Below are positions 52,599 through 62,005 of a DNA stretch of 64,000 bases, piece after piece. Source of the DNA: a virus. A program made the position numbers and the translations under genes. The notes beneath the pieces were generated by a model. The model saw only the letters and a list, made by a program, of their open reading frames with translations, made no database searches and was not told where the DNA came from. The stretch covers positions 1 through 64,000 of the IMG/VR virus record IMGVR_UViG_3300047157_000152; one strand, 5' to 3'. Position 1 is the first letter of the stretch. The number at the start of each line of letters is the position of its first letter.

Positions 52599-53672
52599 AT
52601 GTCAATAAAAGATAAATTAATAGAAAATCAAAAGATAAACAAACAAATAAAGTTTGCTATATCAGAGCTCCAATCAAAACTTTCTTATGAATTAGGTTAT
52701 AGTGATAATAAAGTAGAACCAATTGACTATGCAGCGTTATTTGATCCATATGTTAAGCTTTATGCTGATATTCAATTATCACTTGATCAAGGTACGAATG
52801 AAGATCCTGTAGAGGCTAGACGTTTAGTTAATTTAATCACAGGAAGTGTTGAAACAGTTAAAATAGGTTTAGAAAACATAATAAGCAATACAGAGGTTTG
52901 GAACGAAATGGTTCAAAAAGCAGGTGTTATGGGTGGTTTAGACATGATGGGAACACCTGTAAGCAGGTTTTTATCGTTAAGCATATTAAATGGTGATTTA
53001 GGTGGTAAAGTTGAAATAAAAGCAATAGACAACAGTTTAAATAAAATTGCTTGGGAGATTTATGAAAAAGATGGTACTTTTGTTGAAAGAATTTATTTAA
53101 ATAAACTAAATGAATTATCAGAAAATCAAGACATGTTTGTAACTATACCTAGTAGGTTAGAGGAAAATGAAAACTTTAAGTTGTCTAATCCAGATATATT
53201 TGAACAAGAAAAAGTTGGTAGTGATGAAAGCAATATTGTTTTAACTGGTGGTGTTACAGAGGTTTATAGAGAAAAAAAATCCGATGGCCAGTTAAATATT
53301 GTATCAAAAGATTTAAAAGGTGGTATGGTTCAAGATTTTTACATTATTGATAAAAAAGCTATAGGCGATAGTTTACAGTTCAATCTTCAAATGGATAAAA
53401 TTAGTGCTGGTCTACTCGAAGAGTTTCAAAGTTTTGATCAAGTAATTGCTTTTAATAATAATATTATAGCTAAAGTAACAGATTATTATCTTCAACCAGC
53501 TAAAGCTTTAAAAGATAATCAACAGAAAAAGTTTCAAGAAGATTACAAAAAATGGTATTTAGAAACTGAAATAGGTAAAGAATTCCCCTTAGGCGAACCA
53601 AGATTAAAAGCTGAAGCTGCAATTAAAGATGCTGATGAAGCGGTTAGCGAAGTTACTGAACAATTAGTTTAA
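52599..53672 (+). CDS. Internal virion protein, unknown function
   Basis: A 357-residue mostly helical, acidic protein (KDKLIENQKINKQIKFAISE; ADIQLSLDQGTNEDPVEARR). It lies between two proposed ejection proteins and has the same composition, so it is probably packaged in the head with them. No domain recognised. Confidence 0.55.
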   Translation: MSIKDKLIENQKINKQIKFAISELQSKLSYELGYSDNKVEPIDYAALFDPYVKLYADIQLSLDQGTNEDPVEARRLVNLITGSVETVKIGLENIISNTEVWNEMVQKAGVMGGLDMMGTPVSRFLSLSILNGDLGGKVEIKAIDNSLNKIAWEIYEKDGTFVERIYLNKLNELSENQDMFVTIPSRLEENENFKLSNPDIFEQEKVGSDESNIVLTGGVTEVYREKKSDGQLNIVSKDLKGGMVQDFYIIDKKAIGDSLQFNLQMDKISAGLLEEFQSFDQVIAFNNNIIAKVTDYYLQPAKALKDNQQKKFQEDYKKWYLETEIGKEFPLGEPRLKAEAAIKDADEAVSEVTEQLV

Positions 53673-53681
53673 ATTTAATAT

Positions 53682-56600
53682 ATGAATTGTCAAGATAAAA
53701 AGGCAAAATTCAATTGGACTGAAGAGCAATATAACAAGTGTCTTCAAAAAGAACAATTAGAAACTCCACCAAATCAAGAACTAAACCCACTGACTGGTTT
53801 AGGTTTAGAGGTTGATATTGATATTGATGAGGCTATAAAAAATACTCCTGAAAAAAAACCAGAATTATCTTGGGGTGATAAAATTAATGCTTTAGTCAAT
53901 GTTGCCTCAGTGGGTTCTGAAATTTATGCTGATAACGAAAAGTTAAAAAATTTAGAAAATATTAATTTTGTTTCTGGTATTAATTTTGGATTAAAAGAAA
54001 GTGGTTTTGGTGAAGGAAAAAATGAGTTTTATGATCCTGCTGTTTTAAAAGAAATAGCTTCTAATTTATCTACTAATGATATAACTAAATTTACTGAAAA
54101 AGAAAACGATTTTTTTTCAAAATGGGGTTATACTGTTGCAAAAAGTGCAAGCTCTGATCCTGACTATGAGCCTTCAACTTTAGCTATATGGGATGAGGCT
54201 CGTAGATTAAAAATACTGTCGTTACAAGATGCTACAGGTGAAAAAAGTACTATTGTAGAAAATATGATAGGAAAAGATGGATTAGGGAATTTTTTTGGTG
54301 ATGTATATAGAGCTAGTAAGTCTGGTGTGGTCATGTCAGACAGTTTAGATTCTTCTTTAGAAATATTTTCTAGCGGTGGAGTTGTTGAAACTGATAAATT
54401 ACTTAAATTTTTAGAAGATCAAAAAAACAATGTTATTGCAAATAATACTTCAGACGAAATGAAAAAGTTTGAAAGTTGTTATGCTGATGCAGGCCAATCA
54501 TCTATGGGTTTTTTAAAATGTTTATATCAAAATCCAAGCGTTATATCTCAAGTAGTTGTTAATTCAGCTGTACTAAACGGTGGTGCTGTTATACAATCTG
54601 ATGAAGTAAAAAAATCAGCTATTGCTGGAACGGCTGTTGGAGCTGTTGCTGGTGGACCAACAGGTGCATTAGCTGGATTCTTTATGGCTTCTGGGTACTC
54701 TTTAGAAGCAGGTTTAAAATTTGCAGAGCTTCTTATAGCTGAAACAGGTATTGATGATGTTAATAATATCACGGTTGATGATTTACAAAAAGTTTTAAAT
54801 GATCCTGAAAAATTTGATAAAATACAAACTAAAGCTAGAAATAGAGGAATAGTTATAGGTGTTGCTAGTGGTCTTAGTGCTGGCGTTGCTAGTAAAGCTG
54901 TTTCAGGACTTGTTAAAGCTGGTAAAAGTACTCGTGTGGCTGCTGCGGTGGGTACTGGAGTTGAAGTGATAGGTGAAGGTGTTGGCGAAGCTGCTGGTCA
55001 GCTAGCGGCTGGTGAAAAAATAGACATGAAAGAAGTTTATTTTGAAATGGTTGGATCAGTAGGTAGTAAAGCTCCTGTAAGTGTTGGTGGTACTTTACTA
55101 AACTTACAACAAACTTCTACAAACATAAAAGTTGGAAGATTAGTTAAAGCGAATGGATTCACAAGTGTATCATCTGCTTTTGATCCTAACATTGAATCAA
55201 ACGAAACTCAATTAGATGTTACTAAAATACCTAATTCTGAAAAAACATTAGCTTTTGAATTAGAAAATAATATAAAAAGAAGAGTAATATCAAGAGAAGA
55301 TGCTTCTAGTGTAATGCAAAGATTTCAAGAAGTTAAAGCTACAGGTAAACAAATAGAACCTTTAAAGTTAAAAAATAAAACAGATCAAACTAAAATTATA
55401 AATCTTTTAGTAGAAAAAAAAGAACTTACTGGTGTTATAAATAAAGTTAATGATGAAAACTTAACAGAAAGTGAAGCTAAAAGAGTTGAAGCTATCAACC
55501 TAGAACTTAATGATGTAATAGCAAATTCTGAAAAAATTGAACCAGTTGCATTTAGTGAAGTAAAAGCAACAGAAACTAAATCTTCTGGATTTGAAACTAC
55601 TGAAGGTAAAAAAATAAATGATTTAGTTGGTCCTAGAAAAGAAAATGGAGAATATGATGTTACTAAAAAAGAATGGGACAGTGGAATTAGAGAAAAAGTT
55701 ATTGGTAATATATATGAAAACGAGTTATTACAGGGTTTAGTAAAAAAACAAATAACTCAAGAAATGAAAAGTTTACCTCAATTTTCAACAGAAGATTTTG
55801 TAAGCGCAACTATAACAGAATTAATACCTCATATAAGAAATTTTAATCCTGAAATAAACAACTCATTATCTGGTTGGATAAACTCTGAATTAAATAATAA
55901 AAAACTTAACGCGTTAAAAAAAGGTAAATCAGGTACGGAACAAGTGTTTACATCTGATGTGACAGAAGCTAGAAACGTTACAGACTCTGAATCCATAACT
56001 ATTGAGCAAAAAATTGATTTAAAAGATAAAGTTAAAGTTGCTGAAAATAAAGCTATTCAAAAGCTAAGGGAAGTTATAGGCGTAACACCTGAAGAAACAA
56101 AAGTTATAGGAGATAAGATAATAGGTGGAAAGATAAGAACAGAACCTGTAAAAGGTGTTTCAAATCCAGCTATGAGAGACGTTGGTAAAGCTGGTACACT
56201 TTTACAATCTGAAAAAATAATAGAGTCAATGGGTGGTAAAATTGGTACTGTTGGCAAAAATAACGATTTAGGCAATTATACAACTTTTTTAGAAGTTCAA
56301 GGTGAAGATGTTTTAACAGTATTAAATAGCGAAGATTTAAATGAAATAAAAAATACAAAGCTAAAAGATCTTTATAAACCAAAACAAGTTGATAGAGCTA
56401 GAGGTGTTCAAAACGTTAAAGGCGCTGGTAAAGGTATTTTTGAATATGAAAATGCAGAGCCTACTGTTAAAGATTTAATTACATGGGCTACGGATGATAG
56501 TTTACCTGCAACTACTAAAATAGCTAGACAGCAAACGCTAGCAGACATATTAGGTAACGCGTTAGGTAGGGTTTCTACAGTTGAAGCTGTAAAACCACTT

Positions 56601-59600
56601 AAAGATGGGGGAGTTTCAGAAGGTAGTAAAAAGTTTGTTGAAACACAAAAGCTTTTAGGCGAAGAAATAACACCGGATAAGCTTGCTAAATTTATAGCAA
56701 ATATTGATATAAAAATTAAAAGCTTAGAAAAAACTAGAAAACAAAAATACGCTGGAAGACTAGGTGTTAACGACATACCTGCTATAGTAAATAAGTCATT
56801 AATATTAGCTTTAAAGTTATTTAAAAAAGCTTTACAAAACGGAGTTAACTGGATACAAGCTTTAGGTCAAGTAACAAGAGGTTTAGCTAAGAAAAACGTT
56901 AGTGCATCAGACGTTAAAATAATACAAAAAGTTTTTCAAACTTACTTAACACCTAAACAATTGTCTGGTATAGAGCCTGTAACGCCAGAGCAATTACAAA
57001 AAGCTATTGAAGATGCTAAACTTGAGTTTAAGATGAAAAATAATGGCGATGCTTATGAAGCTGCTATTATAAAAGGATTGTTAGGTTTAGAAAAAAAAAT
57101 ACCTGGATTAGAAATAAAAACACGAGGCAAACAAGCTAATAATTTAAAAGGAGCTGATGTTGAAATGGTTGTAAACGGCGTTCCACTAAATGTAGAATTA
57201 AAAGCTATTTTTTCTGAAAGTGGCAATGTACAGTTAGGAAGTATAACTGTAAATGATTTAGAAAATCTTTTAGTTAAGAAAGCTGGTGGTTTACTTGATG
57301 CTGGTTTTCCGAAAGAAAAATTAGGAGACCTACTTAGTATAGCTGCAGGTATAGACATAAAATCTTTACAAAAACTAGCTGAATCATTTGGTTTTAAAGG
57401 AAAAGTTTTAGTAGATAAAATGCCAGAATCTATTTATAAAAAAGTTAAAAATGCAGATGGTTTAAAAAACACAAACCAACCTGATCCTAAAGGTTTTGCT
57501 GGTTTTACTATGGGTGAAATAGGTGCTATTTATAGAAGTAAAGTTCCACCAGTTCACTATATACAAATAAAAGGAAAGGGATTATATCACATGGGAGAAA
57601 ATCCTTTAAACTTAAATGTACCTGATATAAGTGCACAAAAAGTAGATTTTTATGCTAGAATAGCCTATGCGACTAGCACTAAGGATAAACAAACTGGAGA
57701 AAAAATGATTTCTTCTGTTGTTAGATTTACTCCTAGATTTGTTAAAGGAAAAGGAGGCACTTTGGATATAGAAACTTCTAAATATTCATTAGACAATCCT
57801 AAATCTTTTGCTAATCTTATAAATGATTCAAATGTTTTTGTCTTAGGTAAAGATAAGGTAAAAGCAAATTCTGTTCTTGATAAAGGAAAAGATTTTTTAA
57901 AAAACAACCCTGACGCTATACCTACAACAACGGATCCTGTGGTTTTAGATTCAGATATAAACAAAATGATTGAAGATACTAAAGGTATCAAAGCTAGATA
58001 TAAGTTTTCTGATATTGTAGCTAAAAGACGTGGCGCTGGTTTTAAGAATTTTAAAATAATACCTTCAAGTGCTCAAGACTTTAGCGGTTTAATGTATGAT
58101 TTATATAGTAAAGGTATAAAAGGCGAACAGCAACAAGAATGGGTTAAAGAAAATTTAATAAAACCATACCAAAAAGGTATTGCTGAAATAGATAGTTATA
58201 GACAGGCTTTAAAAAATGATTACTCTTCGTTACTCAAAAAATTTCCTGCTATAGCTAAGAAACTAGGTAAAACAGTGCCTGGCACAGAGTTTACTTTTGA
58301 TCAAGCTTTAAGAGTAAATTTATGGACAGAGGGTGGTTTTGAAATACCTGGTTTAGCTAAACGTGATATTAAAAAATTAAACGATATAGTTAATAAAGAT
58401 CCTGAATTAAAACTGTTTAATCAAGCTGCTATAGAAATAAGTAAAAGAGATACATGGGTTAAGCCTAGTGCTTATTGGGATTCTGAAAGTTTAATATCTG
58501 ATCTAAATAATTTAACAAATAAAGTTGGTAGAAAACAATATTTAGCTAGCTTTATAGAAAATGCTGATGTAATATTTTCTAAAGAAAACTTAAACAAAAT
58601 GGAAGTTGCTTTAGGAACTAATTGGAGAGAAGCAATGGAAGATTCTTTATACCGTATGAAGAATGGTACTAATAGACCTTCTGGAACTAACAAATTAACA
58701 AATCAATTTAATAACTGGGTTAATAATTCTGTTGGGGCAATAATGTTTATGAACGTTAAATCTGCTTTATTACAAACCATATCATCAGTTAACTTTTTAA
58801 ACTGGTCAGATAATAATCCTTATAAAGCTGCTTTAGCTTTTGGTAATCAAAAACAATACTGGTCAGATTTTGCTACATTGTGGAATTCGCCTAAGCTAAA
58901 ACAAAGAAGATCTGGTCTTAGAAAAGATGTTAATGAAGCTGAACTCGCTAACGCGGCTATAGGTGCTAAAAATAAACCGCAAGCTATATTAAGCTATTTA
59001 CTTAAAATAGGTTTCACGCCTACTCAGATGGCAGATAGCTTTGCTATTGCATCAGGTGGTGCTACATTTTATAGAAACAGAATAAACACGTTGAAAAATC
59101 AAGGTTTAGATCAAAAAGCGGCTGAAGAACAAGCATTTGAAGATTTTGCAGAAGCTTCGGATGTTGCTCAACAGTCAGCAGATCCTATGTTAATATCTCA
59201 GCAACAGGCTAGTCCACTTGGTAGATTAATATTAGCTTTTCAAAACACACCCGCTCAGGTGACTAGAATATTTAATAAATCTGCTAGAGACTTTATAAAT
59301 AATAGAGGCGATCAAAAAACAAATGTATCTAAAATGATATATTATGGTGCTGTTCAAGGTATGATATTTGCTACATTGCAAAATGCTGCATTTGCTTTAA
59401 TACCGGGTTTTGATAACGAAGAAGATGAAGAAAAGAAAAGTAAAGAGTTTGATGTAAAAGAAGAAAGAATACTTAACAGTATGGTTGATACTATGCTTAG
59501 AGGTTCTGGTGTTTATGGAGCTATTGTTTCTACATTAAAAAATACTGCTCTTACATATTATAGGGAAGAAAAGAAAGATGCTTTTAGCAAAGACCATAGA

Positions 59601-60212
59601 AACACATTGTTAGAAATATTAAATTTAAGTCCACCTGTTGGTTCTAAAGTTAGAAAAATAAACAATGCTATAAAAGCTAAAGATTACAACAAAGAGGTAG
59701 TAAAAGAGCAAGGTTGGGATGTAACCTTAAAAGGTAAGGTCAACTTAAGTCCTTCATATCAAGTTATAGCGTCACTTACAGAAGCAATAACTAATTTACC
59801 TCTTGAAAGAGCTGTAGTTGAAATTGACAGAATTGTTGAAGTTTTAGATGCTAGAAATACTACATTCCAAAGAATTGCACTTGCTTTAGGTTACAGAACA
59901 TGGGATGTAAATGCTAAAAATGAAGAAAGAGATCTTGTAAAAATAGAAGCTAAAGAAAGAAAAGAAGTTGCTAGAAAGCAAAAAGTTATAGACGATAGAG
60001 CTGAAAGAAAAAGATTAAAAGAACTAGAAAAGTATAAAGGTAAAACTAAAGATGAGATTAAGCAAATAAAACGTAGAGACTCTATAGTTGATACTAATAA
60101 ATCTGATCAAGTAAAATCTTTAATTAACTTAGGTTTGACTAAGAAAGAAATTAAAGAGCTTAAATACGAAGATGATAGAGTTAATAAAATAATTGAACTA
60201 ACAAATAAATAA
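53682..60212 (+). CDS. Giant ejection protein with nuclease-like motif
   Basis: A 2176-residue protein, the largest in the window. Gly/Ala-rich hydrophobic segments lie at about 306-331 and 388-425 (SAIAGTAVGAVAGGPTGALA; GIVIGVASGLSAGVASKAVS). Residues 1120-1176 look like a PD-(D/E)XK nuclease: GDAYEAAIIKGLLGLE, then GADVEMVVNGV and NVELKA. A large C-terminal part (about 1680-1960, VKSALLQTISSVNFLNWSDN; SFAIASGGATFYRNRINTLK) matches domains of large polyvalent phage proteins. The tail end is a Lys/Glu helix. Likely injected with DNA. It also carries copy 2 of the 36-bp repeat. Confidence 0.7.
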   Translation: MNCQDKKAKFNWTEEQYNKCLQKEQLETPPNQELNPLTGLGLEVDIDIDEAIKNTPEKKPELSWGDKINALVNVASVGSEIYADNEKLKNLENINFVSGINFGLKESGFGEGKNEFYDPAVLKEIASNLSTNDITKFTEKENDFFSKWGYTVAKSASSDPDYEPSTLAIWDEARRLKILSLQDATGEKSTIVENMIGKDGLGNFFGDVYRASKSGVVMSDSLDSSLEIFSSGGVVETDKLLKFLEDQKNNVIANNTSDEMKKFESCYADAGQSSMGFLKCLYQNPSVISQVVVNSAVLNGGAVIQSDEVKKSAIAGTAVGAVAGGPTGALAGFFMASGYSLEAGLKFAELLIAETGIDDVNNITVDDLQKVLNDPEKFDKIQTKARNRGIVIGVASGLSAGVASKAVSGLVKAGKSTRVAAAVGTGVEVIGEGVGEAAGQLAAGEKIDMKEVYFEMVGSVGSKAPVSVGGTLLNLQQTSTNIKVGRLVKANGFTSVSSAFDPNIESNETQLDVTKIPNSEKTLAFELENNIKRRVISREDASSVMQRFQEVKATGKQIEPLKLKNKTDQTKIINLLVEKKELTGVINKVNDENLTESEAKRVEAINLELNDVIANSEKIEPVAFSEVKATETKSSGFETTEGKKINDLVGPRKENGEYDVTKKEWDSGIREKVIGNIYENELLQGLVKKQITQEMKSLPQFSTEDFVSATITELIPHIRNFNPEINNSLSGWINSELNNKKLNALKKGKSGTEQVFTSDVTEARNVTDSESITIEQKIDLKDKVKVAENKAIQKLREVIGVTPEETKVIGDKIIGGKIRTEPVKGVSNPAMRDVGKAGTLLQSEKIIESMGGKIGTVGKNNDLGNYTTFLEVQGEDVLTVLNSEDLNEIKNTKLKDLYKPKQVDRARGVQNVKGAGKGIFEYENAEPTVKDLITWATDDSLPATTKIARQQTLADILGNALGRVSTVEAVKPLKDGGVSEGSKKFVETQKLLGEEITPDKLAKFIANIDIKIKSLEKTRKQKYAGRLGVNDIPAIVNKSLILALKLFKKALQNGVNWIQALGQVTRGLAKKNVSASDVKIIQKVFQTYLTPKQLSGIEPVTPEQLQKAIEDAKLEFKMKNNGDAYEAAIIKGLLGLEKKIPGLEIKTRGKQANNLKGADVEMVVNGVPLNVELKAIFSESGNVQLGSITVNDLENLLVKKAGGLLDAGFPKEKLGDLLSIAAGIDIKSLQKLAESFGFKGKVLVDKMPESIYKKVKNADGLKNTNQPDPKGFAGFTMGEIGAIYRSKVPPVHYIQIKGKGLYHMGENPLNLNVPDISAQKVDFYARIAYATSTKDKQTGEKMISSVVRFTPRFVKGKGGTLDIETSKYSLDNPKSFANLINDSNVFVLGKDKVKANSVLDKGKDFLKNNPDAIPTTTDPVVLDSDINKMIEDTKGIKARYKFSDIVAKRRGAGFKNFKIIPSSAQDFSGLMYDLYSKGIKGEQQQEWVKENLIKPYQKGIAEIDSYRQALKNDYSSLLKKFPAIAKKLGKTVPGTEFTFDQALRVNLWTEGGFEIPGLAKRDIKKLNDIVNKDPELKLFNQAAIEISKRDTWVKPSAYWDSESLISDLNNLTNKVGRKQYLASFIENADVIFSKENLNKMEVALGTNWREAMEDSLYRMKNGTNRPSGTNKLTNQFNNWVNNSVGAIMFMNVKSALLQTISSVNFLNWSDNNPYKAALAFGNQKQYWSDFATLWNSPKLKQRRSGLRKDVNEAELANAAIGAKNKPQAILSYLLKIGFTPTQMADSFAIASGGATFYRNRINTLKNQGLDQKAAEEQAFEDFAEASDVAQQSADPMLISQQQASPLGRLILAFQNTPAQVTRIFNKSARDFINNRGDQKTNVSKMIYYGAVQGMIFATLQNAAFALIPGFDNEEDEEKKSKEFDVKEERILNSMVDTMLRGSGVYGAIVSTLKNTALTYYREEKKDAFSKDHRNTLLEILNLSPPVGSKVRKINNAIKAKDYNKEVVKEQGWDVTLKGKVNLSPSYQVIASLTEAITNLPLERAVVEIDRIVEVLDARNTTFQRIALALGYRTWDVNAKNEERDLVKIEAKERKEVARKQKVIDDRAERKRLKELEKYKGKTKDEIKQIKRRDSIVDTNKSDQVKSLINLGLTKKEIKELKYEDDRVNKIIELTNK
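55032..55067 (+). repeat. 36-bp direct repeat, copy 2 (in giant protein gene)
   Basis: Differs from 29341-29376 at two bases. Encodes EVYFEMVGSVGS at about residues 451-462. Confidence 0.8.
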
Positions 60213-60213
60213 T

Positions 60214-60876
60214 ATGAAACTATGGAAAATTGTCCTTATTGTTCTAGCTGCTACTGTAGCTAGTTGCGGAATACAAAAAACACCACCACCGCCTTTATCA
60301 GGCCCTTGGTTAGATGTTCCTTCTACCGTTAAGATAGATACACTATCTTATACAAGATTAAATTGGAAGATGAGAAATAGTTTTACGTTTAGATGGAACT
60401 ACGCTAAGTTTGCGTCTAATCAACCGTTTTCGTTCTATTCATCTGCATCGTTTGCTAGGTTCTGGAATCCATTTAATTCATTTGAAATGTACTGGAATAG
60501 ACATAATTTCTGGTATGACTGGGCTTTTGGTTATCCTTATTTTAACCACTATTACTCAATGCCAAAATATTATATGTACGAACAACCTCGTTATGTAGCT
60601 GTAATGAAAGGAAGAAGAGGAGTTACTAAAAAAGTGAGAGAAGATAAAGTTACCATAGTAGCCAATAGACTAAGAAACGAAGTAAAGCTAAATAACAATA
60701 AACCAGATAGAACCTGGAACAATAGAAATAAATTTATTCCAAGAGAAAATCCTGGTAATTTTAATTCTAAAATCACTCCAAGAGAAAACCCTAATATAAA
60801 TATACAAAACACAAGGCCTAGTAGATCTATAGTTAATTCAACTAAAGTTTCTATGAGGACAAAAATCAAAAACTAA
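60214..60876 (+). CDS. Phage lipoprotein
   Basis: A 220-residue protein with a lipoprotein signal: MKLWKIVLIVLAATVASCG, lipobox VASC, so the mature protein would be attached to a membrane through Cys18. An aromatic middle (FARFWNPFNSFEMYWNRHNF) is followed by a basic Asn/Pro-rich tail with RENPGNFNSKI repeats. It could be an outer-membrane lysis factor (spanin-like) or an infection-exclusion protein. Overlaps the giant gene's end context by 1 base of spacing. Confidence 0.65.
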   Translation: MKLWKIVLIVLAATVASCGIQKTPPPPLSGPWLDVPSTVKIDTLSYTRLNWKMRNSFTFRWNYAKFASNQPFSFYSSASFARFWNPFNSFEMYWNRHNFWYDWAFGYPYFNHYYSMPKYYMYEQPRYVAVMKGRRGVTKKVREDKVTIVANRLRNEVKLNNNKPDRTWNNRNKFIPRENPGNFNSKITPRENPNINIQNTRPSRSIVNSTKVSMRTKIKN

Positions 60877-61161
60877 ATGGCTCAAAAAATTTCAGAGAAC
60901 ACAGAGGTACAATTAGACTTAAAAACAATTGGTATGCTTGTAGCAGGAGCCGTAAGTTTAGCGGCTATGTACTTTACTTTGCAAAAGGATATAGACTTAG
61001 CAAAAGAACTACCTAAACCAGAGGTAAGTAGAACAGAATACGATCTTAAAGATGAGCTAGTAAGATCCACTATCATGGACATCGATGAAAAAGTTCAAGA
61101 CAATAGTGAAAAGCTAGATAAAATCGATGATAAACTGTTCACAATTATAAACAATAAATAA
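60877..61161 (+). CDS. 94-residue single-pass membrane protein
   Basis: One membrane helix (IGMLVAGAVSLAAMYFTLQK) after a short polar N-terminus, then a charged helix (VQDNSEKLDKIDDKLFTI). The layout resembles small inner-membrane spanins or accessory lysis proteins. It follows the lipoprotein gene directly, so the pair may span the envelope (inference). Confidence 0.6.
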   Translation: MAQKISENTEVQLDLKTIGMLVAGAVSLAAMYFTLQKDIDLAKELPKPEVSRTEYDLKDELVRSTIMDIDEKVQDNSEKLDKIDDKLFTIINNK

Positions 61162-61162
61162 A

Positions 61163-61516
61163 ATGAAAAAGCTTTTAATTATACTTACTTTAATATGTGG
61201 TTATTTTTCAAATGCACAATACGAAGTATTACACATCAATAGTGCATGGAACTCTAGACATAATTTAGATTTAAGTGGGCTTAAACATGCTAATGTAAAA
61301 TATGTATTTTTAGAAGATCAACCACCATCTTTTAAACAGCAAATTAAGTCTGTACCCACTATACTCATTTTAGATAAGAATAAAAAGACTAAAGGTCTTT
61401 GGAATGGAGGTATTGCTTTAAAATTAAAGATAACAAAACAAGACGTTCAAGATCATATTGATAAATTAATAGCCCTAGAAGCTGCCAACCTTTCAAGAAG
61501 AAGATCAACAAATTAA
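61163..61516 (+). CDS. Secreted thioredoxin-fold protein without CxxC
   Basis: A 117-residue protein with a signal peptide (MKKLLIILTLICGYFSNAQ). The mature part follows a thioredoxin pattern: YEVLHINSAWNSR, VKYVFLEDQPPSFKQQIKSV and the cis-proline loop VPTILILDKNKK. The place of the catalytic CxxC is taken by residues such as WNSR, so it cannot be a normal redox enzyme. It may serve as a binding protein in the periplasm or virion. Confidence 0.55.
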   Translation: MKKLLIILTLICGYFSNAQYEVLHINSAWNSRHNLDLSGLKHANVKYVFLEDQPPSFKQQIKSVPTILILDKNKKTKGLWNGGIALKLKITKQDVQDHIDKLIALEAANLSRRRSTN

Positions 61517-61597
61517 GACATCTGCAAAAGTGATTTTAAGGGTGTAAATAACAGGGAATCAAGTGATTATAATAATGTAACACTTTAATTATTATAA

Positions 61598-61927
61598 ATG
61601 AACTTAATTTTATCTTTCTTGTTATTTTTCAATATGTCAAACGATATTGAAACAGAACTGTTAAATGCTATTAATGAAGGAAATTACAACAAAGTAAATT
61701 CAATGTTGATAGTAAATCGAATCCATGCGACTGAAATGATTGATGGTAAACCATTGCTAATCCATGCTATTATAGCGGATAAAGCTAATATTGTTTACTT
61801 ATTATGTTTAAGAGGAGCACAGCCTTATGTAGATATGTGCGATGAAGGCTATAATGCTATGGATTGGGCAAAGAAAAGTGGAAGTTATTATGCTCGAGCT
61901 GAGCTAATAATGATTGCCACACAGTAA
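61598..61927 (+). CDS. Ankyrin-repeat-like small protein
   Basis: A 109-residue protein with about two ankyrin-like repeats: LLNAINEGNYNKVNSMLI, DGKPLLIHAIIADKANIVYL and EGYNAMDWAKKSG. The start may be the Met at residue 13 (MSNDIETELL) rather than the hydrophobic MNLILSFLLFF. Ankyrin repeats mediate protein contacts; the partner is unknown. Last gene before the convergent terminator. Confidence 0.6.
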   Translation: MNLILSFLLFFNMSNDIETELLNAINEGNYNKVNSMLIVNRIHATEMIDGKPLLIHAIIADKANIVYLLCLRGAQPYVDMCDEGYNAMDWAKKSGSYYARAELIMIATQ

Positions 61928-61972
61928 AGGAATAATAAAATGGGCACCATACCCAAACATTCCTGTAACAAG

Positions 61973-62004
61973 AAAGGGAGCTATGAAAATAGCCCCCTTT
62001 TTTT
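61973..62004. terminator. Bidirectional terminator between convergent operons
   Basis: AAAGGGAGCTAT-GAAA-ATAGCCCCCTTT hairpin (12 positions, one A-C mismatch, GAAA loop) followed on the plus strand by a T7 run. On the minus strand the A/T flanks are also suitable. Ends the structural transcript and the nrd transcript. Confidence 0.85.
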
Positions 62005-62005
62005 A

